64,000 nt of DNA from Pseudomonas jinjuensis (GCF_900103845.1 NZ_FNIJ01000022.1:1-64000); one strand, 5' to 3'. Positions 26,422-38,654 are shown, counted from the first letter of the stretch. Numbers and translations: made by a program. Notes: generated by a model from the letters alone, not told the origin.

Positions 26422-27270
26422 TCAGGCCAGGCTCCGAAGCTTGCGATGCAACATCGAGATGTTGCGACCCTGGGCGACGAAACTCGGCAGAGTGGCCGGA
26501 AGTTGGCGGCGAACTTTATCAGCATCGCCTCGGTTTGGGAAGCTCCCAAACACACAAGCTCCGGTGCCGGTCAATTTAGCTGATGTGAAATTATTCAACA
26601 AGATCAGCGCGTTACGTACATCTGGGTAACGCTTCTCGACGACCGGCTGGCAGTCGTTATGACCGTCCACCCCGAGAAGGCTGCGAACTTTAATGGGCGG
26701 AGTATCCCGTGTCAACTCGGGATCGGAGAAAACTTCTGCTGTGCTGACAAAGACTTGCGGCACAACGACGAGGAACCAGGGCTCCTCCAGCTCGACCGGA
26801 GTGAGCTTCTCGCCGACCCCTTCAGCGAAGGCCGCGCGTCCGCGCACGAACACCGGTACGTCGGCGCCCAGCGTCAGGCCGAGTTCGGCCAGGCGGTCCT
26901 CGCTCCAGTCGAGTTTCCACAGGTGATTCAGGCCGAGCAGGGTGGTGGCCGCGTCGGAGCTGCCGCCGCCGATGCCACCGCCCATGGGCAGGCGCTTGTC
27001 CAGCCAGATGTCGGCGCCCAGGGCGCAGCCGGATTGCTCCTGCAGCCGGCGCGCGGCGCGGACGATCAGGTTGCTGTCGTGGGGGACGCCGGGAATGTCG
27101 CTGTGCAGGCGGATTTCGCCGTCCTCGCGCAGGGCGAAGTGCAGTTCGTCGCCGTGGTCGAGGAACTGGAACAGCGTCTGCAACTCGTGGTAGCCGTCGG
27201 GACGGCGGCCGAGGATGTGCAGGAACAGGTTGAGCTTGGCCGGGGCCGGCAGGGTCAGGCGGGGCTGCAT
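26422..27270 (-). CDS. ispE: 4-diphosphocytidyl-2-C-methyl-D-erythritol kinase
   Basis: 282 residues, GHMP kinase. The ATP loop [20 protein letters not shown] is complete, with the N-terminal [20 protein letters not shown] signature of IspE. It catalyses the fourth step of the MEP isoprenoid pathway. It starts 1 bp after the lolB stop, so the two are one operon. Confidence 0.95.
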   Translation of the reverse strand: MQPRLTLPAPAKLNLFLHILGRRPDGYHELQTLFQFLDHGDELHFALREDGEIRLHSDIPGVPHDSNLIVRAARRLQEQSGCALGADIWLDKRLPMGGGIGGGSSDAATTLLGLNHLWKLDWSEDRLAELGLTLGADVPVFVRGRAAFAEGVGEKLTPVELEEPWFLVVVPQVFVSTAEVFSDPELTRDTPPIKVRSLLGVDGHNDCQPVVEKRYPDVRNALILLNNFTSAKLTGTGACVFGSFPNRGDADKVRRQLPATLPSFVAQGRNISMLHRKLRSLA

Positions 27271-27271
27271 G

Positions 27272-27901
27272 TCATTGCTTCGCTTGCTGGCCGAGCTGAC
27301 GCGGCTGCCAGGCCTTGATCACCAGGGTCACGTCGAGGTCCTGGCCGTGCAGCTTCATGCGCTCCGGCAGCCAGTAGCCGGCCTGCTGGCTGTAGCTGCC
27401 GTATTCGACCTGCCAGCCGTCCTGTTCCAGGTGGGCGAGGCGGCTGTCGCTGTCGAGGGTCACGCGGCTCCTGCTGTCCGGCGCGGGCAGGCCGCGAATC
27501 CACCAGAGCAGGTGGGACACCGGCAGGCGCCAGCCGAGCTGTTCTTCCAGCAGCGCTTCCGGCGAGACCGCCTGGAAGCGTCCCTGGCCGGCGACTTCCA
27601 GGGTCACCGCGCCTTCGCGGCCGGTAAGGCGCGCCGCGCCGCGGCCCAGCGGGCCGGACAGGCGGATGTCGTAGTAGCCCTGGCGCTGCAGCCAGAACAG
27701 CGTGCCGCTGCCGGAATCCTTCGGTGCGCGGATGCCGACCTTGCCGTCGATCTGCCAGCCGTCGAGGGCGGCGATCTGCATCTTGTGGGCCTTCCAGGTG
27801 GCGGCATCGCCCTGGCCCTGCAGGGCTTCCTGGGTGCCGATGCCGGCGCAGCCGGCCAGGGTGAGGAGGGCGGCGGCGGCGAGGAGATTCTTCAAGCGCA
27901 T
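27272..27901 (-). CDS. lolB: Outer-membrane lipoprotein receptor LolB
   Basis: 209 residues. A lipoprotein signal ends in LTLAGC with the lipidated Cys at 18. The LolB fold accepts lipoproteins from LolA and inserts them in the outer membrane. It is flanked by the TPR lipoprotein gene (4 bp gap) and ispE, the usual gamma-proteobacterial order. Confidence 0.92.
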   Translation of the reverse strand: MRLKNLLAAAALLTLAGCAGIGTQEALQGQGDAATWKAHKMQIAALDGWQIDGKVGIRAPKDSGSGTLFWLQRQGYYDIRLSGPLGRGAARLTGREGAVTLEVAGQGRFQAVSPEALLEEQLGWRLPVSHLLWWIRGLPAPDSRSRVTLDSDSRLAHLEQDGWQVEYGSYSQQAGYWLPERMKLHGQDLDVTLVIKAWQPRQLGQQAKQ

Positions 27902-27905
27902 GGTC

Positions 27906-29630
27906 TTACAGGGTTCCGGAGCCGGTCAGGCGGATCAGTGTGTCGCGCAGTACGGTGCTGTCGGGCTGGTTCTGCAGCGCGCTCGCCCAGACCTTGCGGG
28001 CTTCGCCCTGCTTGCCCTGGGCCCAGAGCACTTCGCCCAGGTGGGCGGCGACTTCGTGGTCGGGGAAGCGTTCCAGGGCCTGGCGCAGATAGCTTTCCGC
28101 CTCGCTGAGATTGCCCAGGCGATAGTTGACCCAGCCCAGGCTGTCGAGGATCGCCGGGTCTTCCGGGTTCAGCTGGTGGGCCTTCTGGATTAGGTCGCGG
28201 GCTTCGGCGTAGCGGGTGGTGCGGTCGGCCAGGGTGTAGCCGAGGGCATTCAGCGCCATGGAGTTGTCCGGCTCGCGATCGATGATGAAGCGCAGGTCCT
28301 TCTCCATCTGCGCCAGGTCGTTGCGCTTCTCGGCGAGCATGGAGCGGGTGTAGAGCAGGTTGAGATCGTCCGGGAACTGCCGGGTGGCCTTTTCTATGGT
28401 CTGCCAGGCGCGCTCGACTTCGCCGCGGTTGGACAGGCCTTCCGCCTCGATCAGGTAGAGCTGGATGGCGTAGTCGGGCTGGCGGTCGCGGGCTTCGGCG
28501 AGGCGCCGGGAGGCTTCGTCGACGCGCTTGGCGGCGAGGAGGATTTCCGTCTGCCGCAGCTGCGCCGGAAGGAAGTCGTTGCCCGGACCGACCTGAGCGT
28601 ATTCGCGCAGCGCGCGTTCCGGGTCCTTCTGTTCCTCGGCCAGGCGGCCCAGGTTGAAGTGCGCGGAGTCGACGTGGCTGTCGCGTTCCACCAGTTCGTC
28701 CAGGTAGACCTTCGCCTCGTCCCAGGCCCGGGCTTCCAGGCACACCAGCGCCAGGGAGAAGCGCAGGTCGTCGTCATCGGGGAATTGCTCGACCAGCGCG
28801 GAAAATTCCGCCTTGGCGTCGTCCAGGCGATTCTGTTCCACCAGCAGGCGCGCATAGGCCAGGCGCACGCGCTTGTCGTCCGGGTGCTCCTTGATGCCGT
28901 TCTTCAGCAGCGGCAGGGCGTCTTCGCTGCGCTTCATGCTCTGCAGCAGGCGCGCGCGCAGCAGCAGCGGGGCGACTTCGTGGCGGCTGGCGGCGTTGTC
29001 CTCGAGCAGCTGCAGCGCTTCCTGCGGGCGGTTGTCCTGCTGCAGCAGCAGCGCCTTGCCGAACAGCAGCTGGCCGTTGTCCGGGTATTTCTTCAGCAGC
29101 CGGTCGAAGCTCTGCAGCAGGCCGGCGCGGGTATCCGGATCGGTTTCCGCGGCGGACAGCGCGAGGAAGTCGAAGTGGGTGTCGCCCTGGCCGTTGAGGA
29201 CCTTCTCCATGTACACCATGGATTCGTCGTACTGCCCGGTGCGCGCCAGCTGGATGGCGGCGGCGCGCTGGGCGTCGAGGTTGTCCGGCGCGCTGCGCGC
29301 CCAGATCAGCGAGGTGTCCAGGGCTTCCTGGTCGGCGCCGAGGTATTCGGCGATGCGGAAGGCGCGTTCGGCGACGCCGGGGTCCTGGGTCGCGCGGGCC
29401 TGTTCGACGTAGTTGGCGAGGGCGATGTCGAAGCGGTTGCGCTGGCCGGCGAGCTCGGCCACCAGCAGGGAATAGAGGGTCTCTTCGCTGAACGAGCCGT
29501 ACTTCTCGGGCTTCTCGGCGACTGCGGCGTTTTCCTTCGCCGTGGAGGGACCGTCCTGGGTCTTGTGCAACATCGACTGGCAGCCGCCGAGCAGCAGCAG
29601 AGCGGTCAGCAGCGCTAGAGACTTGTTCAT
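27906..29630 (-). CDS. TPR-repeat lipoprotein
   Basis: 574 residues. A lipoprotein signal (ALLLLGGC, Cys 17) is followed by a protein almost wholly made of tetratricopeptide repeats (for example [50 protein letters not shown]). It is probably an outer-membrane scaffold. The ATG at 29630 is chosen for the signal peptide. It is divergent from hemA and heads the lolB-ispE run. The specific function is unknown. Confidence 0.85.
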   Translation of the reverse strand: MNKSLALLTALLLLGGCQSMLHKTQDGPSTAKENAAVAEKPEKYGSFSEETLYSLLVAELAGQRNRFDIALANYVEQARATQDPGVAERAFRIAEYLGADQEALDTSLIWARSAPDNLDAQRAAAIQLARTGQYDESMVYMEKVLNGQGDTHFDFLALSAAETDPDTRAGLLQSFDRLLKKYPDNGQLLFGKALLLQQDNRPQEALQLLEDNAASRHEVAPLLLRARLLQSMKRSEDALPLLKNGIKEHPDDKRVRLAYARLLVEQNRLDDAKAEFSALVEQFPDDDDLRFSLALVCLEARAWDEAKVYLDELVERDSHVDSAHFNLGRLAEEQKDPERALREYAQVGPGNDFLPAQLRQTEILLAAKRVDEASRRLAEARDRQPDYAIQLYLIEAEGLSNRGEVERAWQTIEKATRQFPDDLNLLYTRSMLAEKRNDLAQMEKDLRFIIDREPDNSMALNALGYTLADRTTRYAEARDLIQKAHQLNPEDPAILDSLGWVNYRLGNLSEAESYLRQALERFPDHEVAAHLGEVLWAQGKQGEARKVWASALQNQPDSTVLRDTLIRLTGSGTL

Positions 29631-29804
29631 AAAGGAAAGAAGATGGCCTTGCCTGCGAGGGTGTTGATCATCATGACATAAGGAAAGTTGCAAGCCCATG
29701 GGGAAACCCGGCCCGGCTCGGGCGCGCGATGCATCGCTGGTAGTTGTCCTCGCCCGGTCGACGTAGGACAATTGCCCGCTTCCCGATCAGTTCAGCGATT
29801 CTGC

Positions 29805-31073
29805 ATGGCCTTCATTGCTCTCGGCATCAACCACAAGACCGCCTCCGTGGCCGTCCGCGAGCGCGTGGCTTTCACCCCCGAACAGATGGTCGAGGCGCTG
29901 CAGATGCTCTGCCGCCTCACGCCCAGCCGCGAGGCGGCGATCCTCTCCACCTGCAACCGCAGCGAACTCTACCTGGAGCAGGAACATCCCGACGCGGAAG
30001 AAATCCTCGCCTGGCTCGCCGATTACCAGCGCGTGACCGTCGACGAGCTGCGCTCCTGCGCCTACGTGCACGAGGACGCGGACGCCGTGCGGCACATGAT
30101 GCGCGTGGCCGCCGGCCTCGACTCCATGGTCCTCGGCGAGCCGCAGATCCTCGGCCAGATGAAGTCCGCCTACGCCGTGGCGCGCGAGGCCGGGACCGTC
30201 GGCCCGATGCTCGGCCGGCTGTTCCAGGCCACCTTCAGCACCGCCAAGACCATCCGCACCGACACCGCCATCGGCGAGAACCCGGTGTCCGTGGCCTTCG
30301 CCGCGGTGAGCCTGGCGCGGCAGATCTTCGCCGACCTGACCCGCAGCCAGGCGCTGCTGATCGGCGCCGGCGAGACCATCACCCTGGTCGCCCGCCACCT
30401 GCACGAGCAGGGCGTGAAGCGCATCGTGGTCGCCAACCGCACCCTCGAGCGCGCCAGCCAGTTGGCCGAGCAGTTCGGCGCGCATGCGGTGCTGCTGGCG
30501 GACATCCCCGACGAGCTGGTGCACAGCGACATCGTCATCAGCTCCACCGCCAGCCAGTTGCCGATCCTCGGCAAGGGTGCGGTGGAACGCGCGCTCAAGC
30601 TGCGCCGGCACAAGCCGATGTTCATGGTCGATATCGCCGTGCCGCGCGACATCGAGCCGGAAGTCGGCGAACTGGACGACGTCTACCTGTACAGCGTCGA
30701 CGACCTCCACGAAGTCGTGGCGGAGAACATGAAGAGCCGCCAGGGCGCGGCGCAGGCGGCCGAGGAACTGGTCGGCAGCGGCGTCGACGATTTCATGCAG
30801 CGCCTGCGCGAACTGGCCGCGGTGGACGTGCTGCGCGCCTACCGCCAGCAGGCCGAGCGCCTGCGCGACGAGGAATTGCAGAAGGCCCAGCGCCTGCTGG
30901 CCAACGGCAGCGACCCGCAGGAAATCCTCGCCCAGCTCGCCCGCGGCCTGACCAACAAGCTGCTGCATGCGCCCAGCGTGCAGCTGAAGAAACTGTCCGC
31001 CGAGGGCCGCATCGATGCGCTGACCCTGGCCCAGGAACTGTTCGCCCTCGAGGAGGGCACCGACAAGCGATGA
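29805..31073 (+). CDS. hemA: Glutamyl-tRNA reductase
   Basis: 422 residues. The catalytic Cys50 lies in [12 protein letters not shown]; the NADPH domain has [15 protein letters not shown]. It makes glutamate-1-semialdehyde, the first committed step of tetrapyrrole synthesis. The start at 29805 gives [14 protein letters not shown], the normal N terminus. It overlaps prfA by 4 bp and leads a five-gene operon. Confidence 0.96.
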   Translation: MAFIALGINHKTASVAVRERVAFTPEQMVEALQMLCRLTPSREAAILSTCNRSELYLEQEHPDAEEILAWLADYQRVTVDELRSCAYVHEDADAVRHMMRVAAGLDSMVLGEPQILGQMKSAYAVAREAGTVGPMLGRLFQATFSTAKTIRTDTAIGENPVSVAFAAVSLARQIFADLTRSQALLIGAGETITLVARHLHEQGVKRIVVANRTLERASQLAEQFGAHAVLLADIPDELVHSDIVISSTASQLPILGKGAVERALKLRRHKPMFMVDIAVPRDIEPEVGELDDVYLYSVDDLHEVVAENMKSRQGAAQAAEELVGSGVDDFMQRLRELAAVDVLRAYRQQAERLRDEELQKAQRLLANGSDPQEILAQLARGLTNKLLHAPSVQLKKLSAEGRIDALTLAQELFALEEGTDKR

Positions 31074-32152
31074 AAGCCTCCCTGCTGAAAAAGCTGGACA
31101 TCCTGAGCGATCGCTACGAGGAGCTCACCGCTCTGCTCGGCGACGCCGAAGTGATCAGCGACCAGACCAAGTTCCGCGCCTACTCCCGCGAATACGCCGA
31201 AGTCGAGCCGGTGATCCTCGCCTTCCGCGAGTTCCGCAAGGTGCAGGACGACCTCGAAGGCGCCCAGGCGCTGCTCAAGGACAGCGACCCGGACCTGCGC
31301 GAGATGGCCGAGGAAGAGGTCGCCAGCGCCAGGGCGCGCATCGCCGGACTGGAAGACAGCCTGCAGCGCATGCTGCTGCCGAAGGACCCCAACGACCAGC
31401 GCAACGTGTTCCTCGAAATCCGCGCCGGCACCGGCGGCGACGAGGCGGCGATCTTCTCCGGCGACCTGTTCCGCATGTATTCGCGCTACGCCGAGCGCCA
31501 GGGCTGGCGGGTGGAAATCCTCTCGGAGAACGAGGGCGAGTACGGCGGCTTCAAGGAAGTCATCGCCCGCGTCGAGGGCGACAACGTCTACGCCAAGCTG
31601 AAGTTCGAATCCGGCGCGCACCGCGTGCAGCGGGTGCCGGAAACCGAATCCCAGGGCCGCATCCACACCTCCGCCTGCACCGTGGCGGTGCTGCCGGAGC
31701 CGGACGAGCAGGCGGCCATCGAGATCAACCCGGCCGACCTGCGCGTCGACACCTACCGTTCCTCCGGCGCCGGTGGCCAGCACGTCAACAAGACCGACTC
31801 GGCGGTGCGCATCACCCATATTCCGTCCGGCATCGTGGTCGAATGCCAGGAAGAGCGCTCGCAGCACAAGAACCGCGCCAAGGCCATGTCCTGGCTGGCG
31901 GCCAAGCTCAACGACCAGCAGCAGGCCGCCGCGCAGCAGGCGATCGCCAGCACGCGCAAGCTGCTGGTGGGCTCGGGCGACCGCTCCGAGCGCATCCGCA
32001 CCTACAACTTCCCGCAGGGCCGGGTGACCGACCACCGCATCAACCTCACGCTCTATTCCCTGGGCGAAGTGATGGAAGGCTCGGTGGAACAGGTCATCGA
32101 GCCGCTGCTCCAGGAGTACCAGGCCGACCAGCTGGCCGCCCTGGGCGATTGA
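31070..32152 (+). CDS. prfA: Peptide chain release factor 1
   Basis: 360 residues. The GGQ motif is at 235-237 ([19 protein letters not shown]) and a PxT-type codon-recognition region ([16 protein letters not shown]) precedes it. It terminates at UAA and UAG. The ATG overlaps the hemA stop. PrmC, encoded next, methylates the GGQ glutamine. Confidence 0.96.
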   Translation: MKASLLKKLDILSDRYEELTALLGDAEVISDQTKFRAYSREYAEVEPVILAFREFRKVQDDLEGAQALLKDSDPDLREMAEEEVASARARIAGLEDSLQRMLLPKDPNDQRNVFLEIRAGTGGDEAAIFSGDLFRMYSRYAERQGWRVEILSENEGEYGGFKEVIARVEGDNVYAKLKFESGAHRVQRVPETESQGRIHTSACTVAVLPEPDEQAAIEINPADLRVDTYRSSGAGGQHVNKTDSAVRITHIPSGIVVECQEERSQHKNRAKAMSWLAAKLNDQQQAAAQQAIASTRKLLVGSGDRSERIRTYNFPQGRVTDHRINLTLYSLGEVMEGSVEQVIEPLLQEYQADQLAALGD

Positions 32153-32168
32153 CGGATTCACGACAGCC

Positions 32169-32999
32169 ATGGCGACCATCATCACCCTGCTCAACGACGC
32201 GCGGCTGCCCGACTCGCCGAGCCCGCGCCTGGACGCCGAACTGCTGCTGGCGGCGGCGCTGGGCAAGCCGCGCAGCTTCCTGCGCACCTGGCCGGAGCGG
32301 CTGGTCGACCGCGAGGCGCGCGAGCGCTTCGAAGGCTGGCTGGAACGCCGCCGCGCCGGCGAGCCGGTGGCCTACATCCTCGGCCGCCAGGGCTTCTGGA
32401 GCCTCGACCTGGAAGTCGGCAAGGACACCCTGATCCCGCGTCCGGATACCGAACTGCTGGTGGAAACCGCGCTGCAGCTGCTGCCGGCCAGTCCCGCCAG
32501 CGTGCTCGACCTCGGCACCGGCACCGGCGCCATCGCCCTGGCGCTGGCCTGCGAGCGGCTGAGCTGGCGCATCACCGGCGTCGACCGCATCGCCGAGGCG
32601 GTGGCCCTGGCCGAACGCAACCGCGCGCGCCTGCGCCTGAACAACGTCGCCTTCCGCCAGAGCCACTGGTTCTCCGTCCTGGCCGGCGAGCGCTTCGCGC
32701 TGATCGTCAGCAACCCGCCGTACATCCCCAGCGAGGACCCGCATCTGCGCGAGGGCGATGTACGCTTCGAACCGTCGAGCGCGCTGGTTTCCGGGCGCGA
32801 TGGGCTCGACGACATCCGCCTGATCGTCGACCAGGCGCCGAATCATCTGGAGCCGGAGGGCTGGCTGATGCTCGAACACGGATACGACCAGGCTGCCGCG
32901 GTGCGCGACCTGCTGCTCGGCCGCGGATTCACCGCGGTGGAAAGCCGCCGCGACCTCGGCGGCCACGAACGCATCAGCCTGGGGCGCTGGTCATGCTGA
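32169..32999 (+). CDS. prmC: Release factor glutamine methyltransferase
   Basis: 276 residues. SAM-binding LDLGTGTGAIALALA and the substrate-binding NPPY motif (182-185) are intact. It methylates the Gln of GGQ in release factors. It lies 16 bp after prfA and overlaps moeB by 7 bp. Confidence 0.95.
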   Translation: MATIITLLNDARLPDSPSPRLDAELLLAAALGKPRSFLRTWPERLVDREARERFEGWLERRRAGEPVAYILGRQGFWSLDLEVGKDTLIPRPDTELLVETALQLLPASPASVLDLGTGTGAIALALACERLSWRITGVDRIAEAVALAERNRARLRLNNVAFRQSHWFSVLAGERFALIVSNPPYIPSEDPHLREGDVRFEPSSALVSGRDGLDDIRLIVDQAPNHLEPEGWLMLEHGYDQAAAVRDLLLGRGFTAVESRRDLGGHERISLGRWSC

Positions 33000-33748
33000 G
33001 CGATGCCGAACTGCTGCGCTACAGCCGGCAGATCCTGCTGCCGCAGATCGACGTCGACGGCCAGCTGCGCCTGAAACAGGGCCGCGCGCTGATCGTCGGC
33101 CTGGGCGGACTCGGCTCGCCGGTGGCGCTGTACCTGGCCGCGGCCGGCGTCGGCGAACTGCACCTGGCGGACTTCGACAGCGTCGACCTGACCAACCTGC
33201 AGCGGCAGATCGTCCACGACAGCCAGAGCGTGGGGCAGACCAAGGTCGACTCGGCCATCGCCCGCCTCGGCGCGCTGAATCCGGAAGTCCGCCTGGTCGC
33301 CCATCCGCGCGCGCTGGACGAGGACTCCCTGGCCGACGTGGTGGCGGCGGTCGACGTGGTGCTCGACTGCTGCGACAACTTCTCCACCCGCGAGGCGGTC
33401 AACGCCGCCTGCGTGGCCGCCGGCAAGCCGCTGGTGAGCGGTGCGGCGATCCGCCTGGAAGGCCAGCTCTCGGTGTTCGATCCGCGTCGCGCCGAAAGCC
33501 CCTGCTACCACTGCCTCTACGGCCACGGCAGCGAAGCCGAGCTGACCTGCAGCGAGGCCGGCGTGGTCGGCCCGCTGGTGGGGCTGGTCGGTAGCCTGCA
33601 GGCGCTGGAGGCGCTGAAGCTGCTGGCCGGTTTCGGCGAGCCGCTGGTGGGTCGCCTGCTGCTGGTGGACGCCCTCGGCACGCGCTTCCGCGAGTTGCGG
33701 GTCAAGCGCGATCCGCAATGCCCGGTATGCGGGGGCGCGCATGCCTGA
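32993..33748 (+). CDS. moeB: Molybdopterin-synthase adenylyltransferase / ThiF-like MoeB
   Basis: 251 residues of the E1-like family. ATP motif [19 protein letters not shown], the Arg region [10 protein letters not shown], the conserved Cys in [11 protein letters not shown], and zinc ligands CYHC and CPVC at the C terminus. It adenylates the C terminus of the small molybdopterin synthase subunit. It overlaps prmC and murI, so the set is co-translated. Confidence 0.92.
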   Translation: MLSDAELLRYSRQILLPQIDVDGQLRLKQGRALIVGLGGLGSPVALYLAAAGVGELHLADFDSVDLTNLQRQIVHDSQSVGQTKVDSAIARLGALNPEVRLVAHPRALDEDSLADVVAAVDVVLDCCDNFSTREAVNAACVAAGKPLVSGAAIRLEGQLSVFDPRRAESPCYHCLYGHGSEAELTCSEAGVVGPLVGLVGSLQALEALKLLAGFGEPLVGRLLLVDALGTRFRELRVKRDPQCPVCGGAHA

Positions 33749-34535
33749 CCCGGCGCCGATCGGAGTGTTCGATTCCGGCGTCGGCGGCCTGAGCGTCCTC
33801 CATGAGATCCATGCACGCCTGCCGCAGGAATCGCTGATCTATCTCGCCGACTGCGGCCACGTGCCCTATGGCGAGAAGACTCCGGAATTCATCCGCGCGC
33901 GCTGCCACGCCATCGCCGACTTCCTTCTCGGACGCGGCGCCAAGGCGCTGGTGATCGCCTGCAACACCGCCACCGCGGCGGCCGCCGCCGATCTGCGCGA
34001 GGTTTATCCGCACGTGCCCATCGTGGCGATGGAGCCGGCGGTGAAACCCGCCGCCGAGGCCACCCGCAGCGGCGTGGTCGGCGTGCTGGCCACTACCGGG
34101 ACGCTGAAAAGCGCGCGCTTCGCCGCCTTGCTCGACCGCTTCGCCAGCGACGTGCGGGTGATCACCCGGCCGTGTCCGGGGCTGGTGGAGCGCATCGAGG
34201 CCGGCGATCTTTCCGGCCCGCAGACCCGCGAACTGCTCCAGGGCTTCGTCGAGCCGCTGCTGGCCGAGGGCTGCGACACGCTGATCCTCGGCTGCACCCA
34301 CTATCCGTTCCTCAAGCCGCTGCTGCGCGAACTGGTGCCTGCCGGGATTTCCCTGGTCGATACCGGCGCCGCAGTGGCGCGCCAGCTCGAACGCGTATTG
34401 CTGGCGCGGCGGCTCGCTGCCGACGGCCCGGCGAAAAAAAGTGAGTTCTGGACGACCGGCCCGGTCGAAACCATGGAGCGCGTCATTCCGGTGCTGTGGG
34501 GATCTGACGAAAGAGTCAGTTTCTTTGCGGGATGA
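33741..34535 (+). CDS. murI: Glutamate racemase
   Basis: 264 residues. The two catalytic cysteines are at about 74 (ACNTATAAA) and 185 (LGCTHYPFL), with [13 protein letters not shown] at the N terminus. It makes D-glutamate for peptidoglycan. It is the last gene of the hemA operon, overlapping moeB by 8 bp. Confidence 0.95.
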   Translation: MPDPAPIGVFDSGVGGLSVLHEIHARLPQESLIYLADCGHVPYGEKTPEFIRARCHAIADFLLGRGAKALVIACNTATAAAAADLREVYPHVPIVAMEPAVKPAAEATRSGVVGVLATTGTLKSARFAALLDRFASDVRVITRPCPGLVERIEAGDLSGPQTRELLQGFVEPLLAEGCDTLILGCTHYPFLKPLLRELVPAGISLVDTGAAVARQLERVLLARRLAADGPAKKSEFWTTGPVETMERVIPVLWGSDERVSFFAG

Positions 34536-34628
34536 TTCGGATAGTTCTCATGGAAATGGTCGTTTATCTGCTTTAATCGATAGCTAAACGCCACGTTTTT
34601 TAGTTCGGCTTTCTATAAGGATGTTGCG

Positions 34629-35150
34629 ATGAAGAAAGTACTCGCGTGCACTGCATTGACGGCGCTTTTCCTCGGTCAGTCTTTCAGCGTACAGGCAGCC
34701 GATCTGTCGACCTCAGTCGGAGCGACCGGTGAAGGTACCTACAACTTCAGGCTCGGACTTGGCTACGACTGGGACAGGAGCTGGTGGGAGAGCAGTACCG
34801 GGCGCCTGACCGGCTACTGGGATGCCGGCTACACCTTCTGGGAAGCCGGCGATGGCAGCGGCGCCCGCCACTCCGTGTCGCTCACTCCGGTATTCGTCTA
34901 CGAGTTCTCCGGCGACTCGGTGAAGCCCTTCATCGAGGCGGGCATCGGTCTGGCGGCGTTCAACCATGCGGACGTGGCTGGGCAGAATCTCGGCGTCGCC
35001 TTCAACTTCGAGGATCGCCTCGGCTTCGGCATGAAGTTCGGCAATGGCCAGTCCGTGGGCATACGGGCCATGCATTACTCCAATGCCGGCCTGAAGCAGC
35101 CCAACGACGGCATCGAGTCGTACAGCCTGTTCTACAGCATGCCGCTGTAA
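34629..35150 (+). CDS. pagL: Lipid A 3-O-deacylase PagL
   Basis: 173 residues with a 23-residue signal peptide (ends VQAAD) and an 8-strand outer-membrane barrel pattern. The active-site His and Ser are in AMHYSNAGL (His149, Ser151) and the acidic residue in GIESYS. PagL removes the 3-position acyl chain of lipid A. AAGGA precedes the ATG. The AT-rich 90 bp before it is the promoter region. Confidence 0.9.
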   Translation: MKKVLACTALTALFLGQSFSVQAADLSTSVGATGEGTYNFRLGLGYDWDRSWWESSTGRLTGYWDAGYTFWEAGDGSGARHSVSLTPVFVYEFSGDSVKPFIEAGIGLAAFNHADVAGQNLGVAFNFEDRLGFGMKFGNGQSVGIRAMHYSNAGLKQPNDGIESYSLFYSMPL

Positions 35151-35230
35151 GCGGGGTGGCTTGCGGAGCCGGGCTGCATGCCCGGCTTCTTTCCGGCGGG
35201 GCTGCTCGATCCCTTGCAGCAGTTGCTGGT

Positions 35231-35317
35231 GTAGGGCGAATGAAGCGGAACGCTTCATCCGCCGATGGGGCCGTGCCGCTGGGATGGCGGATAACGCTGG
35301 CGCGTTATGCGCCCTAC
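35231..35317. repeat. 87-bp palindromic repeat with GTAGGGCG ends
   Basis: The ends GTAGGGCG and CGCCCTAC are inverted; inside are smaller hairpins (GAAGCGGAACGCTTC; ATAACGC.GGCGCGTTAT). It belongs to the same structural family as the elements at 44307, 44390, 58308 and 63126. Confidence 0.7.
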
Positions 35318-35340
35318 CCACAACGGCCTCCGCCGAACCT

Positions 35341-35363
35341 GTAGGAGCGGGCCATGCCCGCGA
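35341..35363 (+). repeat. REP element (GTAGGAGC...GGGCATGGCCC type)
   Basis: GTAGGAGCGGGCCATGCC followed by CGCGA, a hairpin-forming 23-mer. Near-identical copies occur at 58272 (inverted) and 63071, and a degenerate one at 39872. Confidence 0.7.
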
Positions 35364-35393
35364 CGAGCCGTAGGATCGGCAAAATAGCCCCCC

Positions 35394-36326
35394 TCAACCG
35401 TCCATGTTCTGCAGCAGCCGCAGCTCCCGCAGTGCCTGCAATGCGCTGAGCGGGTCGCGCGCCAGGTGCAGGCCGGGGCTGTTGCCGGCCAGTTCGGCCA
35501 GTTCCCGTTCGTGGATGCACACAGCCGCGCCGCCGATCACCCGCGGGCAGTCGATGCCGGTCAGCAGGCGCTGCAATTGCGCGAGATTCAGCGTGCGGCT
35601 GGAGTACAGCAGCACCGCGCGCGCCTGCAGGCGTTCCACGGCGAGCGCCAGTTCCCCGGGTGGCAGCGGCCAGTCGAAGACCACGATGGGACAGCCGGAA
35701 CTGCTCGCCAGCCAGGCGCTGAGCCACAGGCCCGGTTCCAGCGCCAGGTCCGACTGGTTCACCAGCAGCAGCGGCGCGCCGGGCTGCTGGCGGTTGTGGT
35801 GATAGAGACGGGTGCCGAACTTGCTGCGCAGCCAGGAAAGGAAGAACACCCGCTCCATCTGCTTGCCGAACTGTCCCTGCCAGCGGCGTTCGAGTTCTTC
35901 CAGCAGCGGCTGCATGAAGTGTTCGCACAGGGTGCTCGCCGGGTAGATGGCCTGGGCTGCATTGAACAGCTCGTCCAGCCGCTGCTCGTCGATCCGGCCG
36001 ATGGCGTCGAGGCTCTGCTGGAGCAGGGCGGCCCAGGGCGAGGCGCTGTCCGGGGCCTGTGGCGCGTCGTTCTGCAGCAGGTCGCGGATCTTGCTGACCG
36101 CCACGCCGCGGCTGAGCCAGGTGAGGATGTCGCGGATCTGCGCCACGTGATCGCGCGAGTAGAGGCGGTGCCCCTTGGCCGTGCGCTGCGGGATCACCAG
36201 GCCGTAGCGGCGTTCCCAGGCGCGCAGGGTCACCGGATTGACCCCGGTGCGCCGCGCCACTTCGCGGATCGGCAGCCAGCCGCCGTCGCGGTGATTGTCG
36301 GCGGGAACGGCGTCACGCTTGCTCAT
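35394..36326 (-). CDS. MerR-family regulator, class II LitR/CarH-like (no B12 ligand)
   Basis: 310 residues. A MerR winged helix at about 18-86 (IREVARRTGVNPVTLRAWER) is followed by a cobalamin-binding-like cap and Rossmann domain, as in CarH/LitR photoreceptors. The B12 signatures are missing: no W-x9-EH in the cap (WQGQFGKQMER instead) and no DxHxxG ligand His (the site reads SDLALEPG). That is the class II LitR pattern, in which light sensing relies on a partner LOV protein. Upstream of its start is TGTACA-N12-TGTACA (36432-36455), and a second copy precedes the renalase-like gene. The orthologous MerR gene in PAO1 lies beside pagL and a photolyase; no photolyase is seen here. Confidence 0.82.
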   Translation of the reverse strand: MSKRDAVPADNHRDGGWLPIREVARRTGVNPVTLRAWERRYGLVIPQRTAKGHRLYSRDHVAQIRDILTWLSRGVAVSKIRDLLQNDAPQAPDSASPWAALLQQSLDAIGRIDEQRLDELFNAAQAIYPASTLCEHFMQPLLEELERRWQGQFGKQMERVFFLSWLRSKFGTRLYHHNRQQPGAPLLLVNQSDLALEPGLWLSAWLASSSGCPIVVFDWPLPPGELALAVERLQARAVLLYSSRTLNLAQLQRLLTGIDCPRVIGGAAVCIHERELAELAGNSPGLHLARDPLSALQALRELRLLQNMDG

Positions 36327-36427
36327 GGGGAGATTCCGCCGGGCTGGCAGGGGCTGATGGCGAATCCGGGCCTGAACTCCATGGACGCCTCTCTCCTCCC
36401 ATCAGGGGGAGCAAGTGCAAGGGCAGC

Positions 36428-36459
36428 TTCCTGTACAGATGAAGCCGCATGTACAGGAA
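36428..36459. promoter_or_regulatory. LitR-type operator 1 (TGTACA-N12-TGTACA)
   Basis: TTCCTGTACA and TGTACAGGAA form a perfect 10-bp inverted repeat with a 12-bp centre. It lies about 100 bp upstream of the MerR gene start, consistent with autoregulation. The same TGTACA-N12-TGTACA spacing recurs at 37545-37568. Confidence 0.75.
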
Positions 36460-36474
36460 AGTGCCGCTGAAATG

Positions 36475-36503
36475 CCATCGCCGGCCCTTTGGACCGGCGA
36501 TGG
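36475..36503 (-). terminator. Hairpin after the renalase-like gene
   Basis: CCATCGCCGG / CCGGCGATGG, a 10-bp stem with a 9-base loop starting just past the flavoprotein stop. The following minus-strand sequence (CATTTCAG) is only weakly T-rich. Confidence 0.5.
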
Positions 36504-36510
36504 CGGCAGA

Positions 36511-37650
<1,140 letters not shown>

Positions 37651-37751
37651 CTACAGCGTAGACGCGGCAGTTGCTAATCAGGCATGTCGATGCAACCTTC
37701 GTTCGCTCGTCCAGACTGATGGTAAGTGCGCGCAGGCAAGGAGGAGTACTC

Positions 37752-38654
37752 ATGCACATTCTGTTGACTGGTGGTACGGGCCTGATCGGCCGGCGGCTGT
37801 GCCGTCACTGGAGCGCGGCGGGCCATCGGCTGACGGTTCTCAGCCGGCGGCCGCAGCGTGTCGCGGAGCTGTGCGGCGCGGACGTGCGCGGCATCGCCAG
37901 CTTCGAGGAGTTCGGCGACGAGACGCTCGACGCGGTGGTCAACCTGGCCGGCGAACCGATCGCCGACCGGCCCTGGAGCGCCAAGCGCAAGGCGCTGCTG
38001 TGGGACAGCCGGGTGCGCCTCACCGAGCGCCTGGTGCACTGGCTGGAACAGCGCAGCCAGCGACCGGCGGTGCTGATCAACGGCTCGGCGGTCGGCTGGT
38101 ACGGCGATGCCGGCGAGCGTCCGCTGACCGAGGGCAGCGCCGCTGCCGGCGAGGACTTCGCCAGCGAACTGTGCCTGGCCTGGGAACAGGTCGCGGTCGA
38201 GGCCAAGGCGCTGGGCATCCGCGTGGTGCGGGTGCGTACCGGGCTGGTGCTGGCGCCGGAGGGCGGTTTCCTCAAGAAGATGCTGCCGGCCTTCCGCATG
38301 GGCGCCGGCGGCCAGCTGGGCAATGGCCGGCAGTGGATGTCCTGGGTGCATATAGAGGACGAGGTGGCGCTGATCGACTTTCTTTTGCAGCGGGCGGACG
38401 CCGAGGGTCCTTATAATGCGTGCGCGCCGCAGCCGGTGCGCAACCGCGATTTCACCCGCGCGCTGGGCGAGGCCCTGCAGCGGCCGACCCTCCTCGGCGT
38501 ACCCGGCTTCGCCCTGCGCATGCTGCTCGGCGAGATGTCGGTGCTGCTGCTCGGCGGCCAGCGGGTGGTGCCGCAGCGGCTGCTGGACGCGGGCTTCGAG
38601 TTCCGTTTCCACGATCTGCCGGCGGCTCTCGCCGATGTGCTGTCACATCGTTGA
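37752..38654 (+). CDS. TIGR01777-family (YfcH-like) NAD(P)-binding oxidoreductase
   Basis: 300 residues. Begins MHILLTGGTGLIGRRL, an SDR-type nucleotide motif, with family phrases VVNLAGEPIADRPW, INGSAVGWYGD and WMSWVHIEDEV and a C-terminal DUF1731-like segment (VVPQRLLDAGFEFRF). The ATG at 37752 follows GAGGAG by 5 bp. The substrate is unknown. It lies 34 bp upstream of hemH, as in P. aeruginosa. Confidence 0.88.
   Translation: MHILLTGGTGLIGRRLCRHWSAAGHRLTVLSRRPQRVAELCGADVRGIASFEEFGDETLDAVVNLAGEPIADRPWSAKRKALLWDSRVRLTERLVHWLEQRSQRPAVLINGSAVGWYGDAGERPLTEGSAAAGEDFASELCLAWEQVAVEAKALGIRVVRVRTGLVLAPEGGFLKKMLPAFRMGAGGQLGNGRQWMSWVHIEDEVALIDFLLQRADAEGPYNACAPQPVRNRDFTRALGEALQRPTLLGVPGFALRMLLGEMSVLLLGGQRVVPQRLLDAGFEFRFHDLPAALADVLSHR

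Noticed and set aside
34536-34628. PhoP box upstream of pagL
   Set aside because: GTTTATCTGCTTTAA resembles half of a GTTTA-N5-GTTTA box, but the second half does not fit the spacing.
35151-35393. Degraded photolyase gene between pagL and the MerR regulator
   Set aside because: The interval contains only palindromic repeats; no photolyase-like translation was seen in any frame.
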